Assembly: GCA_934746645.1 (NCBI GenBank)
Contig: CAKVFE010000001.1
Span: 751,483 to 815,482 of the forward strand
DNA length: 64,000 bases
From: an uncultured Clostridia bacterium
GTDB taxonomy: Bacteria; Bacillota; Clostridia; Christensenellales; UBA1242
Direction: 5' to 3'
Shown: positions 34,742 to 43,907 of the stretch, in pieces
Position numbering within the stretch: the stretch's first letter is position 1
How the letters are laid out: each line of letters opens with the position of its first letter
The notes under the pieces: generated by a model
What the model saw: only the letters and a program-made list of their open reading frames with translations
Told to the model about the DNA's origin: nothing
Database searches by the model: none
Made by a program: the position numbers and the translations under genes

Positions 34742-36322
34742 ATGTTACAAGCGATTAATGTTTCACTACAATTTGGTGGAAGAAAATTATTTGAAGATGT
34801 TAATATAAAATTTACTAAAGGTAACTGCTATGGTATTATTGGTGCTAATGGTGCAGGTAAAAGTACTTTCTTAAAGATTCTTACTGGCGAAATTACACCT
34901 AATAAGGGTGAAGTTGTTAAAGACCCTAAAGAGCGTATGAGCGTTCTTAACCAAAACCAAGAAGCTTTTAATGACGAAACAGTTATTCGTACTGTTCTTA
35001 TGGGACATAAAAGACTTATTGAAGTTATGGAAGAAAAAGACGCATTATATGCAAAACCAGACTTTAGTGAAGAAGATGGTATGAAAGCTGGCGAGTTGGA
35101 AGCTGAGTTTATGGAAATGAATGGTTGGGAAGCAGAAAGTGATGCCCAAACACTTCTTAATGGACTTGGTGTTCCTAGCGAACTTCATTATAGTTTAATG
35201 GGTGACTTAGACCCAAAAATGAAAGTTAAAGTGTTGTTGGCACAAGCATTGTTTGGCAATCCAGACATACTTATTTTGGACGAACCTACCAACAACCTTG
35301 ACGCTGTAACCACAAAATGGTTGGAAGATTATCTTATTGATTTTGAAAATATTTTGATTATTGTATCTCACAATAGACACTTCCTTAACCGTGTATGTAC
35401 ACATATTTGTGATGTGGATTATGGCAAAATTAATATGTATGTGGGCAACTACGATTTCTGGTACGAAACCAGTCAATTATTGCTTCGTCAACAAAAAGAA
35501 CTTAATAAGAAGATGGAAGCTAGAGCAAAAGAATTGCAAGAATTTATAGCAAGATTCTCTGCTAATGCTTCAAAAAGTAAACAAGCTACTTCTAGAAAGA
35601 AAGAACTAGAAAAATTGACAATAGAAGATATCAAACCTAGTAGCCGTAAATATCCTTATATAGATTTTAGGGTAGAAAGAGAAGCTGGCAATGATATTTT
35701 GAAAGTCGAAAATCTTTCTAAGAAAGGACAGTTTGAAAATGTATCATTTACAGTTAATAAAGGCGAAAAAATAGCTTTTGTTAGTGATAAAGGTACAACT
35801 ATATCTGCATTATTTAAGATTATTGCTGGAGAAGATAAAGATTATACCGGTGAAGTTAAGTGGGGTAAAACTATAACATATAGTTATATGCCACAAAACT
35901 ATAACCAATATTTTGATAATTGTGATTTAAACTTAGTTCAATGGTTGGGACAATATAGTAAAGAACAAGAACAATCATTCTTGCGTGGATGGTTGGGCAG
36001 AATGTTATTTACTGGTGAAGAAGGACTAAAACAAGCAAAAGTGTTGTCAGGTGGAGAAAAGGTAAGATGTATGCTAGCCAAGATGATGTTGACTAGTGGC
36101 AACTTCCTTATCTTTGACGAACCTACTAACCACTTAGACCTAGAAAGTATAACTGCTCTTAATAAGGGTATGATTAACTTTAAGGGTAATTTGCTATTTA
36201 CAAGTCATGACCAAGAACTTATGGAAACTGTAGCCAACAGAATTATCGAAATCAATGGTACAAAGACTTATGATAAATTGACTACTTATGATGAGTACTT
36301 AGAAGATAAAAACAACAAATAG
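34742..36322 (+). CDS. ABC-F protein (YkpA/YbiT-like)
   Basis: 526 residues from the ATG at 34742, after AAAGGAA. Two NBDs are joined by a charged coiled-coil linker, with no membrane domain, so it is an ABC-F ribosome-associated factor. NBD1 has Walker A GANGAGKST and Walker B LILDEPTNNLD, but its signature is replaced by DLDPKMKVK. NBD2 has signature LSGGEKVRC and FLIFDEPTNHLD, but its Walker A is DKGTTISAL, lacking the Lys. These departures resemble the YbiT/YkpA group. No antibiotic-resistance type linker is evident. Confidence 0.9.
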   Translation: MLQAINVSLQFGGRKLFEDVNIKFTKGNCYGIIGANGAGKSTFLKILTGEITPNKGEVVKDPKERMSVLNQNQEAFNDETVIRTVLMGHKRLIEVMEEKDALYAKPDFSEEDGMKAGELEAEFMEMNGWEAESDAQTLLNGLGVPSELHYSLMGDLDPKMKVKVLLAQALFGNPDILILDEPTNNLDAVTTKWLEDYLIDFENILIIVSHNRHFLNRVCTHICDVDYGKINMYVGNYDFWYETSQLLLRQQKELNKKMEARAKELQEFIARFSANASKSKQATSRKKELEKLTIEDIKPSSRKYPYIDFRVEREAGNDILKVENLSKKGQFENVSFTVNKGEKIAFVSDKGTTISALFKIIAGEDKDYTGEVKWGKTITYSYMPQNYNQYFDNCDLNLVQWLGQYSKEQEQSFLRGWLGRMLFTGEEGLKQAKVLSGGEKVRCMLAKMMLTSGNFLIFDEPTNHLDLESITALNKGMINFKGNLLFTSHDQELMETVANRIIEINGTKTYDKLTTYDEYLEDKNNK

Positions 36323-36328
36323 ATAGTT

Positions 36329-36359
36329 AAAAGCCCACTAAATATAGTGGGCTTTTTGT
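36329..36359 (+). terminator. Terminator of the ABC-F gene
   Basis: Perfect 12-bp stem AAAAGCCCACTA/TAGTGGGCTTTT, then T. Confidence 0.92.
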
Positions 36360-36376
36360 TTTTACAATTCAAGCAG

Positions 36377-36405
36377 TTGGAAAAATCTTAAAATAATGCT
36401 ATTAT
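36377..36405 (+). promoter_or_regulatory. Promoter of the HD-relA operon
   Basis: TTGGAA (36377-36382), 17-bp spacer, TATTAT (36400-36405). Confidence 0.6.
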
Positions 36406-36430
36406 AGTGGTATTGAAAGGAGTGTTGTTT

Positions 36431-37009
36431 ATGAGATTGCCAAAGGGACTTTGTAAAGAATTAAAAGAAACATTTAAAGAAGATTATCCATTGATTAGAA
36501 AAGGTTTGCTATTTGCCGAACGCAAACATAAAGATGCGGTTAGAGATGATGGTTCACCATATTTTTGGCACCCATTGAGAGTAGCTGAGTATGTACGAAA
36601 GTTTAAGCAATCAAAAAATCCAACAATATTGTATCTTTCAGCACTTTTGCACGACACACTAGAAGATACCTATACTTCATATAGAGAACTTTGCGAAACT
36701 TTTGGCGAAACAATAGCTAGTACTGTTATGGAATTATCTACACCAAAATTTGCTCCAAAGTTTATAGATGGTAAAGCAATGTATTTATCTAGAAAAATGC
36801 AAAATATGACCAGTTATGCACTATATATTAAGTTGTGTGATAGATTGGATAATGTGTGTAGTTTAAATGGATGTACTGAAGAAAAACGCAATCGTATACT
36901 TAATGACACTCGTATAATACTAGATAATATAAAAGCTAATGCAAGACTAAGCGAAACACATAATAAAGTAATTTTGGCTATAGAAGATGAGATGAAAAAG
37001 TATAACTAA
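36431..37009 (+). CDS. Small HD hydrolase, probable (p)ppGpp hydrolase
   Basis: 192 residues from the ATG at 36431 (AAAGGAG upstream). The RSH-type HD hydrolase motifs are present: RDDGSPYFWHPLRVA, LLHDTLEDT and KLCDRLDNV. There is no synthetase domain, so it resembles small alarmone hydrolases. It lies 15 bases upstream of the long RelA gene in the same operon, suggesting it helps remove alarmone made by that enzyme. Confidence 0.88.
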   Translation: MRLPKGLCKELKETFKEDYPLIRKGLLFAERKHKDAVRDDGSPYFWHPLRVAEYVRKFKQSKNPTILYLSALLHDTLEDTYTSYRELCETFGETIASTVMELSTPKFAPKFIDGKAMYLSRKMQNMTSYALYIKLCDRLDNVCSLNGCTEEKRNRILNDTRIILDNIKANARLSETHNKVILAIEDEMKKYN

Positions 37010-37024
37010 TAGGAGATATTAGCC

Positions 37025-39190
37025 ATGGAATTAGAAAAAGAGTTTTTAGATAATATCAATAGTTTATATGGCAAAGACGGAAGCGAAATTATTGTTAAAG
37101 CTTTTAATTTTGCTCAAAACAAACATAAAGGACAAGTAAGAGATGATGGACAAGAATATATTGTTCATCCATATAATGTTGCAAAAATCCTAGTTGACAC
37201 TAAAGCAGATGTAGTAAGCGTTGTTAGTGGGCTTTTGCATGACTGTATAGAAGATACCAATTGTACCGAACAAGAAATCAAAGACAACTTTGGTGATGTT
37301 GTATGCAATATTTGTACTGGTGCATCTAAAGTAGAACTTATCAAACAAGCTCGTTTAAAAAATCCAGATGAATTAGAAAATCTAAGAAAAATGTTTTTGG
37401 CTTTAGGCAAAGACGCTCGTGTAGCATTTGTTAAACTTGCTGATAGACTAGACAATATGCAATCTTTAGACCATAAAGATAGAGAAAAACAAGTTAAAAT
37501 AGCTCAAGAAACATTGGATATATATGTACCAATAGCAGAAAGATTGGGTATGAACAAATTTAAGCATACCCTAGAAGATTTATGCTTTAAATATATATTC
37601 CCAGAAGAATATAAAGAAGTTAATAAATATCTTGATGACAACTATAAAAAGAGTGAAAACATCATAAAAGATATTAGACAAAAAATAGAAAATTTGGCAA
37701 AAGAATATGGTATAGACGCAAGAATTCAAAGCCGTATAAAAAGTAGTTTTGGTGTATTTAAAAAGACTAGAGCTAAAGGTAGAGCCAATGTATTAGATGT
37801 TATCGCTCACAGAATTATTGTTAAAGAAGTTAAAGATTGTTATACAATGTTGGGTGCTGTCCACAATTTGTGGCAACCAGTAGAAGGTCGTATAAAAGAC
37901 TATATTGCTATGCCTAAGAAAAATCTATATATGTCTTTGCATACAACAGTTATATATCCAACTGAAAATGGTGGTATACCATTTGAAATTCAAATTCGTA
38001 CTGAAGAAATGCATATCTATTGTGAATATGGTATGGCTGCGCATTGGATGTATAAAGAACACGGCTCTAAAGCTAATAAAGTAGATGGCAATAGTGCAAT
38101 CTACAATATGAAAAAACAGATGAGTCAGACAAGTAGTAAAGTAATGCAAGAAAACGAATCAGACGAATTTTTGCAAATTATTAAAACTGGATTCTATGAT
38201 AACAAAATATTTGTATTTACTCCTAATCTTAATGTTGTTGAACTTCCAGAAGGTTCTATACCACTAGACTTTGCTTACGCTGTTCATACCGGACTAGGCA
38301 ATAGATGTATTGGTGCAAAAGTTAATGACAAAATGGTGCCTATAGCAACTACATTAAATACTGCAGACATTGTAGAAATTTTGACTCAGACAGGTAAAGG
38401 ACCTTCAAGAGATTGGATAAAATTGTGTAAGAGTCGTGGTGCTATAGCTAAGATTAAAAACTACTTCAAAAAAGAAAAACGAGAAGAAAATATTAAGATA
38501 GGTAAAGATATCTTAGAAGAACAAGCAAAGCGTAAAGGATATCAGTTGTCCAAACTTTTGGAAGATAAAGAAACTTTAACAGAAGTTGCTGTAAGATATC
38601 ATTTGTTGGGATTAGAAGAAATATATGCTGCTGTAGGTTATGGTGGTATTACAGCAACTCAAGTTTTGGGTAAATTTATTTCTAAACAACAAAAGCTACA
38701 AAAAGAAGAAAAGAAAGCGACTCTTATAGCTGAAAACGAACATAACAAAACAACAGATACAAGCGTTATTATTGATGGACACGATGACTTGTTGAAGAAG
38801 GTCGCAAAATGCTGTAATCCAATACCGGGTGATGATATTGTGGGCTATGTAAGTAGAGGTAGAGGTGTTACTATCCATAGAAGAGATTGTTCTACATTAG
38901 CTAATTTGGAAAATGGTAGAATTGTTGAAACAACTTGGAATAAAAATATTTTGAGCGAAGTATACAATACCAACTTTAAGATTATTGCAAAAAACTCTTC
39001 CGGTGTGCTTAACAAAATATCTATGAAGATAGCAGACAACAAGATTGATATTACCTATATTAAAGGCGAAATAACAAAGACTGGTGACGCTATAATCAAT
39101 GTTGGAGTAAAAGTTAAATCTCGTAACGATTTGATAGATTTGCTTAACAAGATAAAGTCTATACCAGAAGTATATGATGTTATAAGATAA
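37025..39190 (+). CDS. relA: Bifunctional RelA/SpoT (p)ppGpp synthetase/hydrolase
   Basis: 721 residues, full RSH length. HD hydrolase (RDDGQEYIVHP, LLHDCIEDT, KLADRLDNM) at about 25-150. Synthetase with IKDYIAMPKKNLYMSLHTT and EIQIRTEEMH at about 230-345. TGS domain (VFTPNLNVVELPEGSIP) near 400. Conserved Cys region (VAKCCNPIPGDDIVGY) and C-terminal ACT domain. Both catalytic domains keep their motifs, so it should make and degrade alarmone. GGAG precedes the ATG. Confidence 0.97.
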   Translation: MELEKEFLDNINSLYGKDGSEIIVKAFNFAQNKHKGQVRDDGQEYIVHPYNVAKILVDTKADVVSVVSGLLHDCIEDTNCTEQEIKDNFGDVVCNICTGASKVELIKQARLKNPDELENLRKMFLALGKDARVAFVKLADRLDNMQSLDHKDREKQVKIAQETLDIYVPIAERLGMNKFKHTLEDLCFKYIFPEEYKEVNKYLDDNYKKSENIIKDIRQKIENLAKEYGIDARIQSRIKSSFGVFKKTRAKGRANVLDVIAHRIIVKEVKDCYTMLGAVHNLWQPVEGRIKDYIAMPKKNLYMSLHTTVIYPTENGGIPFEIQIRTEEMHIYCEYGMAAHWMYKEHGSKANKVDGNSAIYNMKKQMSQTSSKVMQENESDEFLQIIKTGFYDNKIFVFTPNLNVVELPEGSIPLDFAYAVHTGLGNRCIGAKVNDKMVPIATTLNTADIVEILTQTGKGPSRDWIKLCKSRGAIAKIKNYFKKEKREENIKIGKDILEEQAKRKGYQLSKLLEDKETLTEVAVRYHLLGLEEIYAAVGYGGITATQVLGKFISKQQKLQKEEKKATLIAENEHNKTTDTSVIIDGHDDLLKKVAKCCNPIPGDDIVGYVSRGRGVTIHRRDCSTLANLENGRIVETTWNKNILSEVYNTNFKIIAKNSSGVLNKISMKIADNKIDITYIKGEITKTGDAIINVGVKVKSRNDLIDLLNKIKSIPEVYDVIR

Positions 39191-39262
39191 TAAAATATTG
39201 ATATATAATATTTAATTATTAAATTATTTATTAATAATAATATAACTAAAATAATTGATATA

Positions 39263-39297
39263 AAAAAAGGCTTGAAGAATATTCAAGTCTTTTTATT
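39263..39297. terminator. Shared terminator after relA
   Basis: Stem GGCTTGAA/TTCAAGTC with A and T runs outside; serves relA and the convergent zinc-ribbon operon. Confidence 0.85.
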
Positions 39298-39312
39298 TTT
39301 TAATTAATTTAA

Positions 39313-39528
39313 TTATTTATTTTTTACTTTTTTAAGTAATTCTTCAACCACATTTAAAGAATCTGGGTCTTTTAAATTGCTAGCTAATACACCAATTATT
39401 TCTAGCATAGCACCTCTTCTTTCTTCTTTCTTAATAGATTCTGCTATTGTGGTAAGTGGTTCACCACATTTTGGACAGAAATTGTATCCGTTTTTTAATT
39501 CACATTTACACTTTTTGCAATTTTCCAT
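39313..39528 (-). CDS. Small zinc-ribbon protein
   Basis: 71 residues. Two Cys pairs (CKKC and CPKCG) about 14 residues apart form a zinc ribbon, followed by a charged helix. AGGAG lies upstream and the gene starts 13 bases after the degenerate phosphoesterase gene, so it is the last of a three-gene operon. It may act as an adaptor for the phosphoesterase pair; this is inference from position. Confidence 0.82.
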   Translation of the reverse strand: MENCKKCKCELKNGYNFCPKCGEPLTTIAESIKKEERRGAMLEIIGVLASNLKDPDSLNVVEELLKKVKNK

Positions 39529-39541
39529 ATTTCACTCCTAA

Positions 39542-40696
39542 CTATTTTCTTTTAGTGATTGTTTCGTAAGCTTTAATCTTATCATCTTTTATTTTACTCT
39601 CAACTAAGTCATATAGGCAACGATTTCTTTCAAGTTGTTCAGCCAATTTTAATTCAGCTGGGTCAGGAGTTTCTAGGAACATAGAACTTCCATAAGCTTT
39701 GCTTATTGTTCCATCGTCTTCTAGAGTTAAGGTTAATTCATCGTGAGTTTTAGAAGCAAGAGTAGGTTTTTTGCCTTTTGGAGTTTCGTTGTAAACTTTA
39801 ACACTTGACATACTATAATGGTCTGCATCAATTAGACCAGTTACATTGCCGTTGAAGTCTATAGAAAATACATTAGGGAATTTAGGACCATTGTTTTTAA
39901 TAGATGCTGATAAGTATCCACTAACACTAGTTGCTTTAGATAAAGCATTGTTGGTTCTAAGTTCTACAGGGTAGTGCATCAATTTGCCTTTGCTGTTTAC
40001 TCTTTCAAATTGTACTATTTCTTGTACGCCTTCATTGACATAATATAGTTTTGAAGTATCAAGTTTTTCATCAGTTTTTAAAGTGTCAATAACTTCTTGA
40101 ATAACATCTCTACCATCAAGAACTTTCATAATATTGTTTTCTTGTGCTCCACGCATAAATACAATATGTGCATCGCTCTTTAGTAGTCTTTTAGTGATTT
40201 TAATAATTTCTTTTTGTCTTAAGTTGATACCAAACCACAAAACTTTGTTGTCGTCAGTAATATCAGCTTTTGTAAGTTCGCTCATCTTCCATTGCCAGCC
40301 AAATAAGTCACCAGCAAATACAACAACTTTTTCAACGCCTGTTTCAGTTTTTTCTAGTCTGCTTTCAAAATCTTGTAGGAATTTTTCATCTCTAATAGAT
40401 TTGCCAGGGTTGGAAGTATCAAATATATTTAAACTTGATAATGGCAACAACTCAACATGTCTACAATCACTAGGGATAGTGATAGTAACATTGGATAAGT
40501 TGGTTGTAGATTTTTTGCTAAGCTTTTTAGCAAAATCCATACGAGTAGCAAGTGATACTTTGTCTAGTTCGTCAGCTGTTGCTAAGTTTACCTTTTTAGG
40601 AGTTTCTCCACTCTTAGGGAAGTTACCCTTTTTGTAAAGCTCCATTATTTTTGGTTTTTTCTTATCAGAAGTATATGGATTTATATGTTCACTCAT
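39542..40696 (-). CDS. Degenerate metallophosphoesterase-like protein
   Basis: 384 residues, overlapping the upstream phosphoesterase gene by 4 bases (ATGA). The order of elements follows its neighbour (N-terminal extension, first strand, nucleotide-length loop, C-terminal part), but metal-binding motifs are altered: GDLFGWQ replaces GDIFDN, and MRGAQENN stands where GNHD is expected. The D-x-H and GH-x-H motifs are not recognisable. It therefore looks like an inactive or repurposed paralogue, possibly a partner of the active enzyme. No signal peptide. Confidence 0.75.
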   Translation of the reverse strand: MSEHINPYTSDKKKPKIMELYKKGNFPKSGETPKKVNLATADELDKVSLATRMDFAKKLSKKSTTNLSNVTITIPSDCRHVELLPLSSLNIFDTSNPGKSIRDEKFLQDFESRLEKTETGVEKVVVFAGDLFGWQWKMSELTKADITDDNKVLWFGINLRQKEIIKITKRLLKSDAHIVFMRGAQENNIMKVLDGRDVIQEVIDTLKTDEKLDTSKLYYVNEGVQEIVQFERVNSKGKLMHYPVELRTNNALSKATSVSGYLSASIKNNGPKFPNVFSIDFNGNVTGLIDADHYSMSSVKVYNETPKGKKPTLASKTHDELTLTLEDDGTISKAYGSSMFLETPDPAELKLAEQLERNRCLYDLVESKIKDDKIKAYETITKRK

Positions 40697-41814
40697 CTGT
40701 TCATACCTCCATTGTTGGCTTTAGTAACTAGTTCTACTAATGTAGAAGTTTTGTTTTCTTGTGTTACTTCTTTTTCAATCTTAGTTGAGTCTAAATAATA
40801 ATTAGCTAATACCATTTGTGCGTTTAAGCAAAGCTTTCCGTCTTCCTTAAACATCTCCATAGGAGCAATTTTTGGTATAAATTTATTATTTTCGTGTTCG
40901 TTGGTTTTGTAGTAAGGATTTGGTTTCATCTTAACTACAGCCATAAAAGCATTAGGGTGTGCTTGTCCCATATTAACTGCTGCAGCATAGTCGCTATCTG
41001 CTTGCAATGTTGGACATACCATAATTACTTTTTCCTTTGTAGTACTACCAATAGTACGATTGTATCTGTCTTTGATAGGTTCTTCATATCTAACAGATGT
41101 TATAGCTCCCTTAGGTGGGTGAGTGTGTCCTGTAATAGCTAAATCTACATGACATTTTGTAAACACTCTATCAATTTGAGATTTCATAACATCTAGAGAT
41201 TTTGCTGTGCCACCACCTTTACCAGCCCCGTGCATTGCAGCAACAACAAATTTACCTTTTTGTGTGCTACCTTCGATAGGCATATTAAATGTGATAAGTG
41301 CATTGTGTTCTACAAAAGGAACTTGTAAACGATTGGCTAAAATCTTTAATACAGAAACATTGGTATCAACACCACGCTTAGAATCTTTAGAATCGTGGTT
41401 ACCAGGTGTAACTGCTACTATTTTGCCTTGTTTTGCTAATGGTAAAAATTTGTTATACAAATAATCAACTATTTCTTCTGGTGGTAAGTTTTCATCGTGA
41501 GTATTAGATACGCTTGTTTGAGTAGCGTTATCGAAAATATCTCCGTTAAGAATAACTGCAGAGTTGTATGTATCTCTAACAGTTTTTACCCAAGTATCAA
41601 ACAAGTCTAGTCTTGCATTGATATTGCCTGCGTGTAAGTCAGGAAGTGGGAATAGAATGATTGAACTATACAACCAATTAACATCAATATCTGTTACTAC
41701 ATCAAGTGGAGCGTAAGCAGATAAGATTTGTTCGTTGCGACTTTGTCTTAATTGATCTTTTGTTTTGTCAACTTTTACATTAGGTGCAAAATATTCAACA
41801 ACTTTGTTATTCAT
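40693..41814 (-). CDS. Calcineurin-like metallophosphoesterase
   Basis: 373 residues with all five metal-site motifs: LPDLHAG, NGDIFD, TPGNHDSKD, AAMHGAGKG and TGHTHPP. The first 45 residues are a non-catalytic extension and the last 80 a variable C-terminus. The substrate (nucleic acid, cyclic nucleotide or phosphoprotein) cannot be told. First gene of a minus-strand operon with a degenerate paralogue and a zinc ribbon; divergent from the PHP gene, with a shared promoter box. AAGGAGT precedes the ATG. Confidence 0.9.
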   Translation of the reverse strand: MNNKVVEYFAPNVKVDKTKDQLRQSRNEQILSAYAPLDVVTDIDVNWLYSSIILFPLPDLHAGNINARLDLFDTWVKTVRDTYNSAVILNGDIFDNATQTSVSNTHDENLPPEEIVDYLYNKFLPLAKQGKIVAVTPGNHDSKDSKRGVDTNVSVLKILANRLQVPFVEHNALITFNMPIEGSTQKGKFVVAAMHGAGKGGGTAKSLDVMKSQIDRVFTKCHVDLAITGHTHPPKGAITSVRYEEPIKDRYNRTIGSTTKEKVIMVCPTLQADSDYAAAVNMGQAHPNAFMAVVKMKPNPYYKTNEHENNKFIPKIAPMEMFKEDGKLCLNAQMVLANYYLDSTKIEKEVTQENKTSTLVELVTKANNGGMNR

Positions 41815-41843
41815 ATTGACTCCTTATATTTTGTTACACTCTA

Positions 41844-41872
41844 ATTATACTTCAAAATGACTCATTTTGCAA
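41844..41872 (-). promoter_or_regulatory. Promoter of the phosphoesterase operon
   Basis: Minus strand: TTGCAA (41872-41867), 17-bp spacer, TATAAT (41849-41844). Confidence 0.8.
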
Positions 41873-41878
41873 TACCCA
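41870..41878 (-). promoter_or_regulatory. TGGGTATTG box of the phosphoesterase promoter
   Basis: TGGGTATTG on the minus strand; its last three bases are the first three of the -35 hexamer. The same box in the same register is found in the divergent PHP promoter. Confidence 0.5.
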
Positions 41879-41931
41879 ATATTATTATTAGTTGTTTTTA
41901 TTTCTTTATATTAATATATATAATTTAAATA

Positions 41932-41940
41932 TGGGTATTG
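41932..41940 (+). promoter_or_regulatory. TGGGTATTG box of the PHP promoter
   Basis: Identical nine bases, again running into the -35 hexamer, oriented toward the PHP gene. Confidence 0.5.
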
Positions 41941-41966
41941 AAATTTTGTGGACAATTTGATACAAT
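41938..41966 (+). promoter_or_regulatory. Promoter of the PHP gene
   Basis: TTGAAA (41938-41943), 17-bp spacer, TACAAT (41961-41966). Confidence 0.75.
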
Positions 41967-42002
41967 TATAGTAATAAAAGAAATTTTTGGGGAGGTAATA
42001 GC

Positions 42003-43718
42003 ATGGGTAAAAATAGATTTGCTTCAAAATCTAATAAATTTAAAAGCAAACAACAAAGTGCTAACTCTACAAACAAAAAGAATGTTCAAAAGTTTGCCCC
42101 TAACAATAGAAAGAATTTTCAAAATGTTAACTCTAACAATATAAGAAATGTTCAAGATGTTAACCCTACTAGTAGACCAAGTGAACCAAGAACTAAACCG
42201 ATTGTGGAAAATGTTGCAGATTATCATACTCATAGTGGTGGTATGTATCCTACATCAGATAGACTTAAAGTAACAGGCTTTTCTAAAGAAGATGGTGTAC
42301 TGCTAGGTAAAGATTTTTCTACAGAGGGTGGACTTATAGGTGGTAGCCACGATGCTTCTGGTGCTTTAGACCAATCTATTGTTGCATTTAAAACTTTGGC
42401 TCATGGCAAAACTATGGCTGTTACCGAACATAATACTATGGGAAGTATTGCTGTTTTGTTAAATCATCTTAATGAAAAGATAGACATATACAATGATGAA
42501 AACAATTCCAATTTTCCTAAATATGACTTTAAACGAGTAATACATCGTATCAATGGTGTCAATATTATACCAGCTGTAGAAATAACCTGTGTTGTTCCAG
42601 GTATAATGAGTGATAAAGGTAAAGACTTAAAAGTACATATGCTTGTATATGGTGCAAGGTTTGATTCTAATGGTATGTTCCATAGATTGCTTAAAGCAAA
42701 ACATCACAATGACTTATTGAGAGACCAAGGACTATTTAAGATAATAGAAAAACAATTTGGAACAATATTTAGTGAAGATACTATTAAAGAATATGTTATT
42801 AAAAAACAAAAAGAGGTTCCGGGATTTGGACAATTTGGACCAAAGAATGTTGTAGACTTTTTACAAGAAAAGGGTATAAGTTTACCAATGACTTATGAAG
42901 AAATTAGAAGGATGTTGAAGTCTGCTCCCGAGCCACAAAGATTGCAGTTGAGCATAGAAGATGTTATTAAAGTAGCACATTCTTGTGGTGGTATATGTAT
43001 TTTGGCACATCCACATATCAACTTAGACCGTATTGGAGTACGCAGACCAAAAGGTTGTACTCAACTTCAAAGACAAGCAATACTAAATAACGAAAAGAAG
43101 AAAGTTATTAAAAGACTTTTGTCTTTCAATATAGATGGTTTTGAAATGGTATGTAATTCTGCTACAGAAGAAGCCAACCAGATTATAAAAGATGCTGTTA
43201 GAGAATGTAGACTTGATCGTTCAATATTATACACGGCAGGAAGTGATACACACTTTAATGCTGGTGACAATTTGTTAAGTAAAACAAGATTGGGCAGAAC
43301 TAAACAAGGTATCATCAATGGTGACTATCAATCAAAATTCTTTGGGGAAATCTTAAAACTAGACAATGCTAGAAAAGAGGGTAAAATAACCTATAGAAGT
43401 ACACCATTTTATTCTGCAAAAGAAATTGAAAATATTGTATATAAATATGAAGGAACAGCTAAAGCTTATCAAGAATCATTTGCGCAAGGTGTATCCAACT
43501 TTAACGATGTTGTTGATATGGTGACTAAGGAAAAATCATTTGAAGCTATTCCACGAAACAAAAACATTACAAATTATTCTAATTATGAAGCTTCGGTTGA
43601 TGCTCAATATGGTCCTTTATATACGCCAATCGTAAATATGAGTACTAGTAATACTTATACTGTACCTAGTAGTTTTCCTATGGATAAGATAAAAAATCCT
43701 AACGACAAAACTAAATAG
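42003..43718 (+). CDS. PHP-domain phosphoesterase with basic N-terminal extension
   Basis: 571 residues with GGGGAGG upstream. The first 70 residues are Lys/Asn-rich with repeats of a NVQ/NVN-type motif, suggesting a flexible, possibly nucleic-acid-binding arm. The PHP metal-site motifs follow: DYHTHSGG (His75, His77), AVTEHNTMG, PAVEITC, CILAHPHI and TAGSDTHF. An insertion of about 100 residues lies between the Glu and the later His motifs. PHP proteins hydrolyse phosphate esters (histidinol phosphate, nucleic acid ends); the substrate here is unknown. Divergent from the phosphoesterase operon. Confidence 0.87.
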   Translation: MGKNRFASKSNKFKSKQQSANSTNKKNVQKFAPNNRKNFQNVNSNNIRNVQDVNPTSRPSEPRTKPIVENVADYHTHSGGMYPTSDRLKVTGFSKEDGVLLGKDFSTEGGLIGGSHDASGALDQSIVAFKTLAHGKTMAVTEHNTMGSIAVLLNHLNEKIDIYNDENNSNFPKYDFKRVIHRINGVNIIPAVEITCVVPGIMSDKGKDLKVHMLVYGARFDSNGMFHRLLKAKHHNDLLRDQGLFKIIEKQFGTIFSEDTIKEYVIKKQKEVPGFGQFGPKNVVDFLQEKGISLPMTYEEIRRMLKSAPEPQRLQLSIEDVIKVAHSCGGICILAHPHINLDRIGVRRPKGCTQLQRQAILNNEKKKVIKRLLSFNIDGFEMVCNSATEEANQIIKDAVRECRLDRSILYTAGSDTHFNAGDNLLSKTRLGRTKQGIINGDYQSKFFGEILKLDNARKEGKITYRSTPFYSAKEIENIVYKYEGTAKAYQESFAQGVSNFNDVVDMVTKEKSFEAIPRNKNITNYSNYEASVDAQYGPLYTPIVNMSTSNTYTVPSSFPMDKIKNPNDKTK

Positions 43719-43737
43719 TTATGATAAAAAACAAATT

Positions 43738-43766
43738 AAAAGGAGATAACTGTATCTCCTTTTTTT
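43738..43766 (+). terminator. Terminator of the PHP gene
   Basis: Stem AAAGGAGATA/TATCTCCTTT with a 5-base loop, then T run. Confidence 0.9.
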
Positions 43767-43907
43767 GTTACAATAATTAATGCTGGTTATTAAATTAAAA
43801 GTGATGTTTTATAGGTCAATCCAACCTAACAATTGTTTACTACTTAGTATATTTGATATTAAAATTTGAAATAGTATATTTTTAATTCACTTGTCAATAA
43901 TGATATT

